DNA from: Pseudomonas bijieensis
GTDB lineage: Bacteria > Pseudomonadota > Gammaproteobacteria > Pseudomonadales > Pseudomonadaceae
Assembly: GCF_013347965.1 (NCBI RefSeq)
Contig: NZ_CP048810.1
Location: 1,922,001 to 1,986,000 of the forward strand
Direction: 5' to 3'
Length of the DNA: 64,000 bases
This document shows, piece by piece, positions 1-11,194 of the stretch. Positions within the stretch are counted from its first letter, which is position 1, and each line of letters starts with the position of its first letter. The notes under the pieces were generated by a model that saw only the letters and a list, made by a program, of their open reading frames with translations, did no database searches and was not told the DNA's origin. The translations under genes and the position numbers were made by a program.

Positions 1-60
1 AATCATGATGCCGGGCTGCTGTTGGACTGGCTGCTGAACCCGCCGGACTTCACTCCCTGA
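1..60 (+). CDS. C-terminal end of an unidentified protein
   Basis: An open frame enters from the left edge and stops at TGA 58-60, ending in a Leu-rich stretch and the residues NPPDFTP. Only 19 codons are present, too few to name a family. Codon use is typical of the flanking chromosome. The next gene starts 126 bp downstream on the same strand. Confidence 0.45.
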   Translation, partial: NHDAGLLLDWLLNPPDFTP

Positions 61-186
61 CTCATCTCTGTGGCTTCATCCCGGCAAAACTGATCTGGCT
101 CATGCAAACCCAGCGAAACGGGCTTACAGTAAACAGACAACGCCGCTCTAGACGGCGCTCTACCCTGATTGTTGGAGATACCCGCA

Positions 187-735
187 ATGCCCTGGAAAAA
201 CTCAGAAAGCCGCTACAGTACCGTCACGGTGACCTTGCATTGGTTGATGCTGGTTCTGCTGGCGGTGGTCTATGCCTGCATCGAGTTCCGGGGGATTTTC
301 CCCAAGGGCAGCGGCGGCCGGACCCTGATCAAGGAAGCGCATTTCATGCTCGGCCTGACCGTGTTCGTACTGGTCTGGCTGCGCCTGTTCGCCCGCAGCA
401 TGGGTAAGGCACCGGCGATTTTCCCGGCCTCGCCTGCGTGGCAAACCTTCCTCGCGCGCCTGATGCACTGGGCGCTGTACCTGTTCATGATCGCCATGCC
501 GCTGCTGGGCTGGCTGATCACCAGCGCCGAAGGGCATCAGGTGATGTTCTACGGTTTCGATTTGCCCTTGCTCGTCGATCAGGACAAGGATTTCGCCAAG
601 CAACTGGAAAGCTGGCATGTGCTGGGCGGCACCATCGGCTATTGGTTGATTGGCCTGCATGCCTTGGCGGGGCTGTATCACCACTATGTGGTACGCGACA
701 ACACGCTGTTGCGGATGATGCCCAAACGCGGCTGA
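187..735 (+). CDS. cytochrome b561 family protein
   Basis: A 182-residue protein of the bacterial cytochrome b561 family: a four-helix inner-membrane di-haem b protein that moves electrons between the quinone pool and a partner such as superoxide. Hydrophobic segments lie near residues 14-32, 50-68, 92-112 and 140-160. Candidate haem ligands are the His in TLHWL (helix 1), KEAHF (helix 2), LMHWA (helix 3) and GLHAL (helix 4), the usual spacing. I chose ATG 187 because GGAG at 174-177 sits 9 nt upstream; an in-frame TTG at 169 overlaps that site. Length and start match family members. The physiological partner cannot be read from the context. Confidence 0.88.
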   Translation: MPWKNSESRYSTVTVTLHWLMLVLLAVVYACIEFRGIFPKGSGGRTLIKEAHFMLGLTVFVLVWLRLFARSMGKAPAIFPASPAWQTFLARLMHWALYLFMIAMPLLGWLITSAEGHQVMFYGFDLPLLVDQDKDFAKQLESWHVLGGTIGYWLIGLHALAGLYHHYVVRDNTLLRMMPKRG

Positions 736-741
736 TCGCTG

Positions 742-1650
742 TTATTCGAACCCTCGGCGGCCTTGCAAGCCGCCGGTGTGGACGAAGATCAAGCGGGTGC
801 CTGGGGCAAACCCTCCGGCCTCGACCCGCGCTTTAAGCAACAGCAAGGCTTTGCCGGTGTACAACGGCTCCAGCTCGATGGCCGCCGTGGTTTCGATGAA
901 ATCGGTGAGTTCACCATCGACCCGGGCGAAACCGCCACGGCTGCCGTCGAACAGTTCATAAAGCGCACTGCAAAGGCCCGCTTCCCCCAGGATGCTTTCG
1001 ACTCGCTGCGCCACGCCATGGTCCTGGGGCACCGCCAGTACGCCATAGACCGGGCGCTGCCCGGCTTCGGCCAACACCAGCCCGGCCAGTGACGTTCCGG
1101 TGCCGCAGGCCAGCCACCAGCCGTGATAATCCGCCCATCCCAACGTCGCCAATTGTTCACGGACGCTGGCCGCCCAAGCCATGCAACCTTGTGCACCAGG
1201 TAATCCTGAGCCGCCTTCGGGCACCGGATGCAAATGTGGATAGCGGATCTGCCACGACTCCCAGAAATCCGCTGCGTGCCGCTCTCGGTATCCGCCATAA
1301 CCCAGCCAGTGCAGGTCCATGCCAAGGGCTTTCAGGTCGCGCACCGTCGGCGTGTCCTGGGGGTGCCCACGCAAGAGCCCCGCCGTGGGAAAGCCGAAAC
1401 GCTTGCCCGCCGCCGCCAGTGCATGCAAATGATTGGAATAGGCCCCACCCAGGCTCATGATCCCCTTGGCACCGACCTCATGGGCGGTGCGCAAATGATT
1501 GACCAGCTTGAACCACTTGTTGCCGCTGATCAGCGGGTCGATCCGGTCCAGGCGCAACACTGCCACTTCAACACTGGCACGGGCGAGCCAGTCCAGATGA
1601 AGGGGTTCAAGTCGGGGTTGGGGATGCCAGTCGAGGGCGGGAAGCAGCAT
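742..1650 (-). CDS. PLP-dependent ACC deaminase / D-cysteine desulfhydrase family enzyme
   Basis: A 302-residue fold-type II PLP enzyme. The PLP lysine is K45 in SGNKWFK, followed by SLGGAYSNH, which binds the substrate and cofactor phosphate in this family. ACGTGTSLAG in the second half is the phosphate-binding loop. The family contains 1-aminocyclopropane-1-carboxylate deaminases and D-cysteine desulfhydrases, and sequence alone does not separate them; at about 300 residues it is shorter than AcdS (about 338), so D-cysteine or another small amino acid is the likelier substrate. It is convergent with the b561 gene, only 6 bp apart. Confidence 0.82.
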   Translation of the reverse strand: MLLPALDWHPQPRLEPLHLDWLARASVEVAVLRLDRIDPLISGNKWFKLVNHLRTAHEVGAKGIMSLGGAYSNHLHALAAAGKRFGFPTAGLLRGHPQDTPTVRDLKALGMDLHWLGYGGYRERHAADFWESWQIRYPHLHPVPEGGSGLPGAQGCMAWAASVREQLATLGWADYHGWWLACGTGTSLAGLVLAEAGQRPVYGVLAVPQDHGVAQRVESILGEAGLCSALYELFDGSRGGFARVDGELTDFIETTAAIELEPLYTGKALLLLKARVEAGGFAPGTRLIFVHTGGLQGRRGFE

Positions 1651-1718
1651 GGCGGCAGGCCGGACAGGAAGACGCCGGTATCTTAACAGCTGGTCGCAGA
1701 CTCCCTGACGTCGAAAAA

Positions 1719-1811
1719 CCTGTGGGAGCGAGCCTGCTCGCGATAGCGGTGGATCAGCCAGCGCTTCTGAAACTGACTAACCGCCATCGCGAGCAGGCTC
1801 GCTCCCACAGG
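1719..1811. repeat. REP doublet (inverted pair)
   Basis: Two Pseudomonas REP units face each other: CCTGTGGGAGCGAGCCTGCT starts the left arm and its reverse complement ends the right arm, with about 45 bp between. It lies between the PLP enzyme gene start and the 3' end of fadH. Confidence 0.93.
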
Positions 1812-1838
1812 GGATCCGGGTGATACGGGGCGTGAACC

Positions 1839-3899
<2,061 letters not shown>

Positions 3900-4118
3900 T
3901 CACGGAAAAAAGCGCAGGCTCTGCGGCTTGCGTCTGTCATGGCCCACAGCGTAAGAGGCAGAGTTCGGGCGCTCAATGACCGTAACTGACAACTTAATGA
4001 TCCAAATGTGCAGGACGCCGCTCAGTCGTGCGTGACTCTCAGCCGGATACGCCAGTCCTATCAACGCAGGTCCAGGTGCTCAAACCAATAATAACGTTAA
4101 CAACACGGTTGTCCTTGC

Positions 4119-5336
4119 ATGCATCCCCAACGAAAAATGCTGCACAACGAGTTGCACGCCCGCCCGTCGTTGTATTTCGACGAACCGGCCCATGTCTTCC
4201 ACCTGGCGTTTCTGGGTGACACCGCCCAGTGCAACGCACTGCTCGAGCGACTGTGCCCTGATACCGTCGCCGCGCAGGCCGCACAGGGCATCACCCGCCT
4301 GGAAGGACATCCGCTGAAGTGGGAACGCCACGCCGAGTTCTTCACGCTGACCCTGGTCGTGCCGGCCAGCAGCAATGAGTTGCAATGGACGACGCTGCCC
4401 GAAAGCCTTGCCCGAGGTATCGAAGGTCACGCCCAGCACCTCATCAATGCCGTTCAGGTGGTGGTGCGCGCAGAAGCCGGTCTCGACCTGCCCAGCTACG
4501 GTTTCAAGGACCCTTGCGGCTCATGCGTGGGCGGTGGCGATGCGGTGGTCTGGAGCGATTTTCGCCTGACCGAGGACGGCACCAATCGCCTGCTGTTCAT
4601 CAACCGACGGCTCAATGCGTATCGCCAGGGCCGCATGATCCGGCGCCTGCTGGAAATCGAGACCTACCGGATGATGGCGTCCTTGTCGCTCAGTACCGCC
4701 AAGGCACTGGACCCGCAACTGAACGAATTCGATCGCACCCTGGTGAGCCTGTCCGAACGCAACGCCAATGCCAGCGGCGTGCATGCCAAGGCGCTGCTGG
4801 AGGACATCGCCCTGCTGTCTCGCCAGGTGGTCAGCAGCACGGTCAGGAATCGCCACCGCTTCAGCGCGACCCGCGCCTACGCACAACTGGTGTTCGAGCG
4901 CCTGGGGGAGTTGCGTGAAAGTCACCTGGGGGATTGTCAGCGGCTGGGGGTCTTCATCGAACGGCGTTTCAAACCCACGGTGCGCTATTGCACTGCCACC
5001 GAACAGCGCCTCGAACAACTGGCCATGAGCGTCGCCAACCTGGGCGACTTGCTGCAAGCACGCGTACAGGTCGAAATGGAGGACCAGAACGCCGAGATCC
5101 TGCGCAGCCTCAATGCGCGTGCCGATGCACAGATCAAGATCCAGCGCGCGGTGGAAGGCCTGTCGATCATTGCCATCACCTACTACCTGATCAACCTGTT
5201 CAAGTTGGTCTATAGCGGGCTGCATACCTTGGGCGCAAACCTCTCGGCCCGCGAAGCCTTGCTGGGCATGACACCGCCAGTGCTGTTGATCATGCTGCTG
5301 ATTCTGATCAGGATCAGGAAGGCGAAAAGTCATTAG
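4119..5336 (+). CDS. DUF3422 family membrane protein
   Basis: A 405-residue protein matching the DUF3422 family by its opening HNELHARPSL and FHLAFLG. A long soluble, largely helical N-terminal part is followed by two C-terminal membrane helices (about residues 345-365 and 385-402), ending in a short basic tail RIRKAKSH. Function is unknown; the layout resembles proteins with a cytoplasmic domain anchored at the C-terminus. No strong ribosome-binding site precedes ATG 4119, but this start gives the conserved N-terminus. It is divergent from fadH across 240 bp that must hold both promoters. Confidence 0.85.
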   Translation: MHPQRKMLHNELHARPSLYFDEPAHVFHLAFLGDTAQCNALLERLCPDTVAAQAAQGITRLEGHPLKWERHAEFFTLTLVVPASSNELQWTTLPESLARGIEGHAQHLINAVQVVVRAEAGLDLPSYGFKDPCGSCVGGGDAVVWSDFRLTEDGTNRLLFINRRLNAYRQGRMIRRLLEIETYRMMASLSLSTAKALDPQLNEFDRTLVSLSERNANASGVHAKALLEDIALLSRQVVSSTVRNRHRFSATRAYAQLVFERLGELRESHLGDCQRLGVFIERRFKPTVRYCTATEQRLEQLAMSVANLGDLLQARVQVEMEDQNAEILRSLNARADAQIKIQRAVEGLSIIAITYYLINLFKLVYSGLHTLGANLSAREALLGMTPPVLLIMLLILIRIRKAKSH

Positions 5337-5465
5337 CGCGCCTTGCCAGCGCGGATGGCGTCCAATAGCTCCATGGACGCCGTTGCGCTTGCTTGCCGTG
5401 AGTACAAATCAGCGCCCGCCCTTCGCTAATCCCTTGTTTTACCGTACCCTGCCCCGTAGCTCCTG

Positions 5466-6638
5466 ATGAAAATCACGAACCTGCACACGGCCGCTGACTG
5501 TTCCCCCATGCGCAAATTTCTGTACCTGCTGTTCACACTGGCCTTGATTGCCGCCCTGATCACCTACGCGCTATGGACGACGGATCGTCCGACGGGTCAT
5601 TACCTGTCAGACCTGCGGATCAACCTGGCGGTCGACCAGGGTACGCCCGCCGATCGCGGCAACCTGCTGGGCATCCAGCCCGAATTGTTCCCCACCGACT
5701 ACCAAAGTCCCGAGCGCCTGCATCGCAAACTGGCGGCCTATCTGCAAACGGCTCGCGACCTGGGCTTTCTCAATGCCAAGACCGTGGTGGTCCTGCCCGA
5801 GCACATCGGCACCTGGTTGATGGTCGGCGGCGAAAAAGACGAGTTGTACCAGGCCACTACCCTGAAGGAAGCCATGAACTGGCTGGCGATCAGCAATCCG
5901 CTGGCGTTTATCCGGGCGCTGGCCAGCGCTCAAGGCGATAACCGACTGGACGATGCCTACCTGCGCATGAAAGCCGAACGCATGGCCCATGACTATCAAG
6001 CGCTGTTCGGTGGACTGGCCAAGGAGTTCGGTATCACCCTGGTGGCCGGTTCCATCGTGCTTCCCGAGCCCAGCGTCAGCGAGGGTGAACTGAAGATCGG
6101 CCGCGGCGCGTTGTACAACAGCAGCCTGGTATTCGGCAGCGATGGCCGGCCGATCGGCCAGCCACAGCGCCAGCGTCATCCCGTGTTCGAACAGCGAGAT
6201 GTGCTTGGGGCCAACCATCCGACCGTCCCGCAAGTCATCGACACCCCCGCCGGGCGCCTGGGCGTGCTGATCGGCAGCGACAGTTGGTACCCGCTCCATT
6301 ACCGGCAACTCAACGACCAAGGCGCGCAACTGATCGCGGTACCTGCCTTCATCATTGGTCGCGATACGTGGGACAAACCCTGGAGCGGTTACAAAGGCCT
6401 GTCCACGCCGAGCGAAGTGAGCCTCAAGCCAGGTGAAGTAAGCGAGGGGCAAGCCTGGCATCGCCTGACACTGACCGGCCAATTGCCCATCAGCCAGGCC
6501 CGGGGCGGCGTCAGCGTGTTCCTGCGTGGCCAGTTCTGGGACAGCGGCAGCGCCGGCCAGAGCTTCATCAGCCACGACGGCCAACACTTCCCCGATGGCG
6601 AAGCCCGTGGTGCCCGCCTGCTGAACCTGTGGTTGTGA
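5466..6638 (+). CDS. membrane-anchored nitrilase-fold protein lacking catalytic Lys and Cys
   Basis: A 390-residue protein with an N-terminal membrane anchor (residues 17-37) and a carbon-nitrogen hydrolase (nitrilase) fold. Of the family triad only Glu is clear (E112 in LPEHIG). The Lys segment reads GQPQRQRHP, with Gln236 where the YRKxH lysine belongs. The Cys elbow reads GVLIGSDSWYP, with Gly270 replacing the nucleophilic Cys. On family knowledge it should not hydrolyse amides or nitriles, though Ser271 is adjacent. A second start at 5508 would begin directly at the anchor; neither has a strong ribosome-binding site. It is followed 2 bp later by an AraC regulator, suggesting co-transcription. 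A binding or scaffolding role is inference. Confidence 0.72.
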   Translation: MKITNLHTAADCSPMRKFLYLLFTLALIAALITYALWTTDRPTGHYLSDLRINLAVDQGTPADRGNLLGIQPELFPTDYQSPERLHRKLAAYLQTARDLGFLNAKTVVVLPEHIGTWLMVGGEKDELYQATTLKEAMNWLAISNPLAFIRALASAQGDNRLDDAYLRMKAERMAHDYQALFGGLAKEFGITLVAGSIVLPEPSVSEGELKIGRGALYNSSLVFGSDGRPIGQPQRQRHPVFEQRDVLGANHPTVPQVIDTPAGRLGVLIGSDSWYPLHYRQLNDQGAQLIAVPAFIIGRDTWDKPWSGYKGLSTPSEVSLKPGEVSEGQAWHRLTLTGQLPISQARGGVSVFLRGQFWDSGSAGQSFISHDGQHFPDGEARGARLLNLWL

Positions 6639-6640
6639 AC

Positions 6641-7678
6641 ATGAAACCGCAGCCGATGCGCCTGGGGGACTTGTCAGTGGGCTTCGTCCATAGCCTGGCT
6701 GACGCGGTCGCCAGCCATGGGCAAGACCCGCAACCCTTGCTTGAACAGTACGGTCTCGATGCTGCGCGCCTGGCCGAGCCTGGGGCTCGATTGTCGATTC
6801 CACGCTACATGCGCCTGGGCCACGCCGCGATCCAACAAACCCAGGACCCGGCCCTGGGCCTGCGCATGGGTCAGCTCGGCCGCTTGAGCCAGGCCGGGCT
6901 GGCGGGCGTTACCGCGGCCCAGGCACCGACCGTGCGCGAGGCGGCCCGCTGCATGATCCGCTTCGAACCACTGTATGGCTCCAACTATCGCGGCCAATCG
7001 AGTTTCCATGAGGATGCCCGGGGCGCTTGGCTACGGTTCTATTCCATCAGCCCGTATAACGCCTATAACCGCTTCGTCGTGGATTCGATCCTTGCCGGCT
7101 GGCTGGCGCAGTTGTCCAGCGTCAGCGGCATCGCGCTGCGGCCCGAACGCATCGAAATCGAATTCGAGGAGCCTGCGTACCTGGACGCCTACCGCACGCT
7201 CGGTGACTGCCCGATCCAGTTTGGCGCCGAACAGAATCAACTGCGCCTGGGCCTGGACAGCCTCGCCCAGCGCAACCCACAGCATTGCCCCAGCACCTGG
7301 CACCATCTGGTTCAATTGTGTGAACGGGAATTGGAACAACTGACCCGCACCCGCAGCCTGCGTGAGCGCATCATTCAACTGCTGGGGCCGTTGCTCAACG
7401 GCGGCCGGGAGCCCGACCTGGAGGAAGTGGCGGCTCGCTTGAAGCTGCCGACCTGGACCCTGCGTCGCAAGCTGGCCGAGGAAGGCACGCAGTTTCGCGC
7501 CATTCTCAACGACACCCGCCGCGACCTGGCCATGACCTACATACGCGATACCGAACTGGCGTTCGGCGAAATCGCCTATCTGTTGGGATTCGCCTCGGCC
7601 GAGGCATTTCAACGGGCCTTCAAGCGCTGGAACGACCAGACGCCTGGGGAGTTTCGTCGTAGTCACAGAGGGAGTTGA
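6641..7678 (+). CDS. AraC family transcriptional regulator (arabinose-binding-like N-domain)
   Basis: A 346-residue regulator. Residues about 15-190 match the N-terminal domain seen in OruR/ArgR-type AraC proteins (GLRMGQLGRLSQAGLAGV), and the last 90 residues hold two helix-turn-helices, ending in the AraC signature (IAYLLGFASAEAFQRAFKRW, then TPGEFR). ATG 6641 follows the nitrilase-like stop by 2 bp; an in-frame GTG at 6629 would overlap it. The tight coupling suggests one transcript with the preceding gene. The ligand is unknown. Confidence 0.88.
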   Translation: MKPQPMRLGDLSVGFVHSLADAVASHGQDPQPLLEQYGLDAARLAEPGARLSIPRYMRLGHAAIQQTQDPALGLRMGQLGRLSQAGLAGVTAAQAPTVREAARCMIRFEPLYGSNYRGQSSFHEDARGAWLRFYSISPYNAYNRFVVDSILAGWLAQLSSVSGIALRPERIEIEFEEPAYLDAYRTLGDCPIQFGAEQNQLRLGLDSLAQRNPQHCPSTWHHLVQLCERELEQLTRTRSLRERIIQLLGPLLNGGREPDLEEVAARLKLPTWTLRRKLAEEGTQFRAILNDTRRDLAMTYIRDTELAFGEIAYLLGFASAEAFQRAFKRWNDQTPGEFRRSHRGS

Positions 7679-7711
7679 GCTTCAAGCGTTTAGCTGAAGT
7701 TTGCAACGCCC

Positions 7712-7798
7712 TTACAACTCCGTCGCATCTTCGGCGGGTTCCAGCGGGTCCAGTTCATAGGCCTGGTATTCCAGCAGCTCTTCCTGATAATCATCCAT
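7712..7798 (-). CDS. 28-residue acidic small protein
   Basis: A short frame starts MDDYQEELLEYQAYELDP and ends EDATEL. It is very acidic (11 Asp/Glu, no Lys/Arg) and has no signal or membrane segment. ATG 7798 is preceded by an AGGA element 6-7 nt upstream, and codon use is normal for the chromosome, so I take it as a real gene despite its size. It lies alone between the AraC gene and the DUF2242 lipoprotein gene. Function unknown. Confidence 0.6.
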   Translation of the reverse strand: MDDYQEELLEYQAYELDPLEPAEDATEL

Positions 7799-7965
7799 TA
7801 CGTGTCCTTCCCCTGTCATTGAGACCATGCCTGATGGCGCTGGCATCAGCATAAAGCTGCTTTATGAACAAAACATGAAGCAAAGGCTTCATGAATTAAA
7901 CGTAGCACAGGGGCAGGAAATTACCGCGTGAAGTGTGACAGGGCGTAACTCCCTGCCACAGCACC

Positions 7966-8826
7966 TCAGGAGGCCGGAAGCGGCTGGATCGGCTCGGTCG
8001 GGGGCGGCAACGAGCTGGACGGCGGTGGTGGCGGTGTCACGGTTTCCGTCGTCGGCGCAGATTCGAACGACTCGGGCGCAATCGGCGCGGGCTCGCTTGG
8101 CGGTGCGACTGGCTCCGATACCGTAGGAGCGGTTTCGACAGGGGCCGGCGTGGCCTCCTCCACCGGTGCAGCTGGCGCGGGGGCAACAGGCTCCGGTGCA
8201 GGCGCTGGTGCAGGCACCAGGGCGGCCGGTTCGACCTTGGTTTCCGGAATACCCAGTTCAGCTTTCGGTTTATCGGCGCTCTCGACAGCCTTCTTCGCTT
8301 CGGGCGGCAGGAACAGCTCTACCAAGGCAAAGAAACGCTCATAGAACTTGGCCGCCGACACGGTTTCGCTGGCGACCTTGACCATCGAATCGTCCGAAGA
8401 GCCGATCGGCATCGATACGGAACCCAGCACGCCCACGCCCAGGCTCGCGGAGTTGTTGATTTTCTTCAGGGCGTAGCGGTCCTGCAAGGCGTTGGCGAAC
8501 ATGGTCGCACGATGACCTGCCCCACCATCTTCGGCACAGACCAGGTTGAAGCTGATCTCCATGTGGGTGTCGCCGGTCTGCTGGAAACTCTTGTGGCCGC
8601 TGACCAGCTTCGGATCGCTGCTGGTGATGATGTAGCCCTGGCTGAGCAACGCCCTACGCCCCGCCTCGCAGGTGGCGGCGTCACTCACTGGATAAGTGCG
8701 CGAGAACGTGCCGGAGTCATCGAAGTTCTCGTGCTCGTAAATGGCGGCTTTCTTCGACGAGCAACCGGCTGCGGCGGCCAGCAGCAATGCAAGCCCGACG
8801 GTGCGCATGTGAAATGATCTGAACAT
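7966..8826 (-). CDS. DUF2242 family lipoprotein with Pro/Ala-rich tail
   Basis: A 286-residue lipoprotein. The signal peptide ends in the lipobox LAAAAGC, predicting a lipid-anchored Cys near residue 22. Residues about 30-180 form the DUF2242 domain (FSRTYPVSDAATC at its start). Residues about 190-286 are a low-complexity Pro/Ala/Glu tail likely to span the periplasm or cell wall. ATG 8826 has AGGA 7 nt upstream. The gene reads leftward as a single unit. Function unknown. Confidence 0.82.
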   Translation of the reverse strand: MFRSFHMRTVGLALLLAAAAGCSSKKAAIYEHENFDDSGTFSRTYPVSDAATCEAGRRALLSQGYIITSSDPKLVSGHKSFQQTGDTHMEISFNLVCAEDGGAGHRATMFANALQDRYALKKINNSASLGVGVLGSVSMPIGSSDDSMVKVASETVSAAKFYERFFALVELFLPPEAKKAVESADKPKAELGIPETKVEPAALVPAPAPAPEPVAPAPAAPVEEATPAPVETAPTVSEPVAPPSEPAPIAPESFESAPTTETVTPPPPPSSSLPPPTEPIQPLPAS

Positions 8827-9130
8827 TGAACATCCTGAGAAAAACGGTCCGGGGCGTATTGTGCAACAGAACGCGACCTGGCAGCGTGGCTAATCTTGTT
8901 TCAAGGGGGTTACAAGTCTACTGGGGGTTGTTTGCAGGAAAAAGACGCTGGTCCGGTGGAGCGACGAATACCCCCCGCTTTTGGGCAACAAGCAGATATG
9001 AAAACCCCAGCATTTTGGCCTAATGCCGTTTACTTGAGCCGGTTAATGAAGATTTTGACATTCCGCTCCGAGAGGCGTGGTTTTTACCTGGTTTGGTGTG
9101 TATATCCCCCATCTCCGAAAAAACGAAGCA
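8827..9130. other. intergenic gap without recognised gene
   Basis: About 300 bp between the DUF2242 gene start and the ppiD terminator. It must hold the DUF2242 promoter. I see no REP, tRNA or convincing small ORF; frames here lack ribosome-binding sites and family resemblance. Confidence 0.5.
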
Positions 9131-9173
9131 AAAAAAACGACGCTTCCCATTTCTGAAGAAGCGCCGTTTTTTT
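9131..9173 (-). terminator. Rho-independent terminator of ppiD
   Basis: On the minus strand the stem AAAACGGCGCTTC pairs with GAAGCGTCGTTTT (one A-C mismatch) around a short loop and is followed by a T run. The A-rich and T-rich flanks make it potentially bidirectional. It lies about 45 bp after the ppiD stop. Confidence 0.8.
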
Positions 9174-9218
9174 CTAACTGAACAGCATCACAACCAAGTT
9201 TGAAAAAGCATCAAGCAA

Positions 9219-11090
9219 TTAGAAACGCTTGATATCCGCCTGGCTCTCCAACTGCTTGCGATACGCCGCAAAGTCCTGCTGACCAACACGGGACGCAAGG
9301 TAACGACGATATTCAGCCTTCTCTTCGTCAGTCGGTGCCGCCGCTTCGTTCACGCCGTTCAGACGTACGACCACCAGGCTGCCGTCAGGCAAGGTCACGC
9401 TGCTGAACGTCGGCTTGTCCTTGGATTCAGGCTTGGGCATGCGGAACAGTGCTTGCAGCACCGCCGGGTCGATGCCTTCCTGGTTGCGGGTGGCTGCCTC
9501 GGCGGTTTTCCAGCCTTGGCCCTCGATCGGCTTGTCCAATGCAGTCTTGCCGTCGCGCAGGCTGGCGATCAACTCGTCAGCACGGGTCTTGGCCGCTGCG
9601 CTGGCGTGCTCCTTGGCCAATTGGGCACGAATGGGCCCTGCCACCTTGTCCAGCGGCAGTTGCTCAGGCTTGCGGTGTTCCTTGGCACGCAGCACCACGA
9701 CGGTTTCCGGGTCCAGCTCGATGGCGGTGCTGTTGGCACCCTCATCCAGCACTTCCGGGCTGAACGCAGCGGTGACCACGGCACGATTGGCCGCAATCCC
9801 TTCGCCGCCTTCGCGACCGAACGGAGCCGACGTGTGGACGGTCAGCTTCAGATCCTGGGCTGGTTGCGCCAGGTCGGACGCTTCGAACGAGGCATCCTCC
9901 AGTTGCTTGGTCGCCTCGACAAAACGCTGCTCCACCTGCTGGGTTTTCAGCTCGCGGGTCAGCTTGTCCTTGAGACTGGCAAACGTAGGCACTTCAGGCG
10001 CCTCGACACCCAGCAGCTTGATCAGGTGCAGGCCGAAATCGGTGCGTACCGGTGCTGAGACCTGGTCCTTGTTCAAGGCATACAAGGCCTTTTCGAATTC
10101 CGGATCGTAGACGCCTGGACCGGCATAGCCGAGATCGCCACCGTTGTTCGCCGAACCTGGATCCTGGGAAAATTCCTTCGCCAACGCTTCAAACGACTCG
10201 CCTTTGGCCAGGCGAGCCTGGATCTCTTCGATCTTCGCCTTGGCCTGGGCTTCGGTCACCTTGTCGTTCACTTCAATCAGGATGTGCGCAGCCCGACGCT
10301 GTTCGGACAGGTTGGCGATTTCCTTCTGATAGGCCGCTTGCAGGTCTTCGTCCTTGACGCTGACCTGATCGAAGAAAGAGGCTTTCTTCAGCTCGAGGTA
10401 ATCGATGACCACCTGGTCAGGCGTCATGAATTCCTTCGCGTGTTGGTCGTAGTAAGCCTTGACCTCGTCATCGGTCAGCTTGACGGACGCCGGGTCAGCC
10501 TTGATGTTCAAGGTGGAGAAATCACGGGTCTGTTTCTCCAGGCGGGCAAATGCCAGCACTTGGGCATCGGTGACGAAACCGCTGCCTGCCAGGCCTGCGC
10601 GCAACTGACCGATCAGCATTTCCTGAGCCAGCATCTGGCGGAACTGCATACGGCTGTAACCCAGCTGGCGGATCACCTGGTCGAAACGCTCGGCGCTGAA
10701 TTTGCCATCGACCTGGAACTCAGGCGTTTGCAGGATCACTTGATCGAGCGCAGCTTCGGAGAAAGCGAATTTGGCATCGTGTGCGCCCTGCAGCAACAGC
10801 TTGCGATCGATCAGGCCCTTGAGCGCCGAATCGCGCAGCATTTTTTCGTCCAGCAGGGAGGCGTCGAAATCCTTGCCCAGCTGTTGCATGAGCTGACGGC
10901 GTTGCATGTCGACCGCCTGGCTCAGCTCGTTCTGGCTGATGTTTTCGCCGTTGACCTTGGCCGCTTCGTTGCTGTTGGTGGTGGCTTTGAAAATGGCATC
11001 GAAACCGGTCAACGCCATCAATGCGACGATGACCCCGATGATGGTCTTGGCAATCCAGCCTTGTGAATTGTCCCTGATATTCTGCAGCAT
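9219..11090 (-). CDS. ppiD: periplasmic folding chaperone / peptidyl-prolyl isomerase PpiD
   Basis: A 623-residue SurA-like chaperone anchored in the inner membrane by one N-terminal helix (about residues 12-34, IAKTIIGVIVALMALTGF), acting near the Sec translocon on emerging outer-membrane proteins. A SurA-N-like helical region follows, and a parvulin (PpiC-type) domain spans about 262-360 (RRAAHILIEV, GGDLGYAGPG, FGLHLIKLLG). The length equals E. coli PpiD (623). It is last in the leftward block tig-clpP-clpX-lon-hupB-ppiD, as in other pseudomonads. Confidence 0.96.
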   Translation of the reverse strand: MLQNIRDNSQGWIAKTIIGVIVALMALTGFDAIFKATTNSNEAAKVNGENISQNELSQAVDMQRRQLMQQLGKDFDASLLDEKMLRDSALKGLIDRKLLLQGAHDAKFAFSEAALDQVILQTPEFQVDGKFSAERFDQVIRQLGYSRMQFRQMLAQEMLIGQLRAGLAGSGFVTDAQVLAFARLEKQTRDFSTLNIKADPASVKLTDDEVKAYYDQHAKEFMTPDQVVIDYLELKKASFFDQVSVKDEDLQAAYQKEIANLSEQRRAAHILIEVNDKVTEAQAKAKIEEIQARLAKGESFEALAKEFSQDPGSANNGGDLGYAGPGVYDPEFEKALYALNKDQVSAPVRTDFGLHLIKLLGVEAPEVPTFASLKDKLTRELKTQQVEQRFVEATKQLEDASFEASDLAQPAQDLKLTVHTSAPFGREGGEGIAANRAVVTAAFSPEVLDEGANSTAIELDPETVVVLRAKEHRKPEQLPLDKVAGPIRAQLAKEHASAAAKTRADELIASLRDGKTALDKPIEGQGWKTAEAATRNQEGIDPAVLQALFRMPKPESKDKPTFSSVTLPDGSLVVVRLNGVNEAAAPTDEEKAEYRRYLASRVGQQDFAAYRKQLESQADIKRF

Positions 11091-11160
11091 GCGTCCCCCA
11101 GAAACGGTTGAACTTCAAATTTAGGCAACCGTGGAGCGTGGGTAGAATCCGGATAGAAGA

Positions 11161-11184
11161 AAGGCGCATCCGAGGATGCGCCTT
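11161..11184 (-). terminator. terminator-like hairpin after hupB
   Basis: A perfect inverted repeat AAGGCGCATCC / GGATGCGCCTT with a two-base centre. On the minus strand it is followed by TTTCTTCTA, a moderately T-rich tract, which fits termination of hupB before ppiD. Confidence 0.7.
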
Positions 11185-11194
11185 CTCGTAACTG

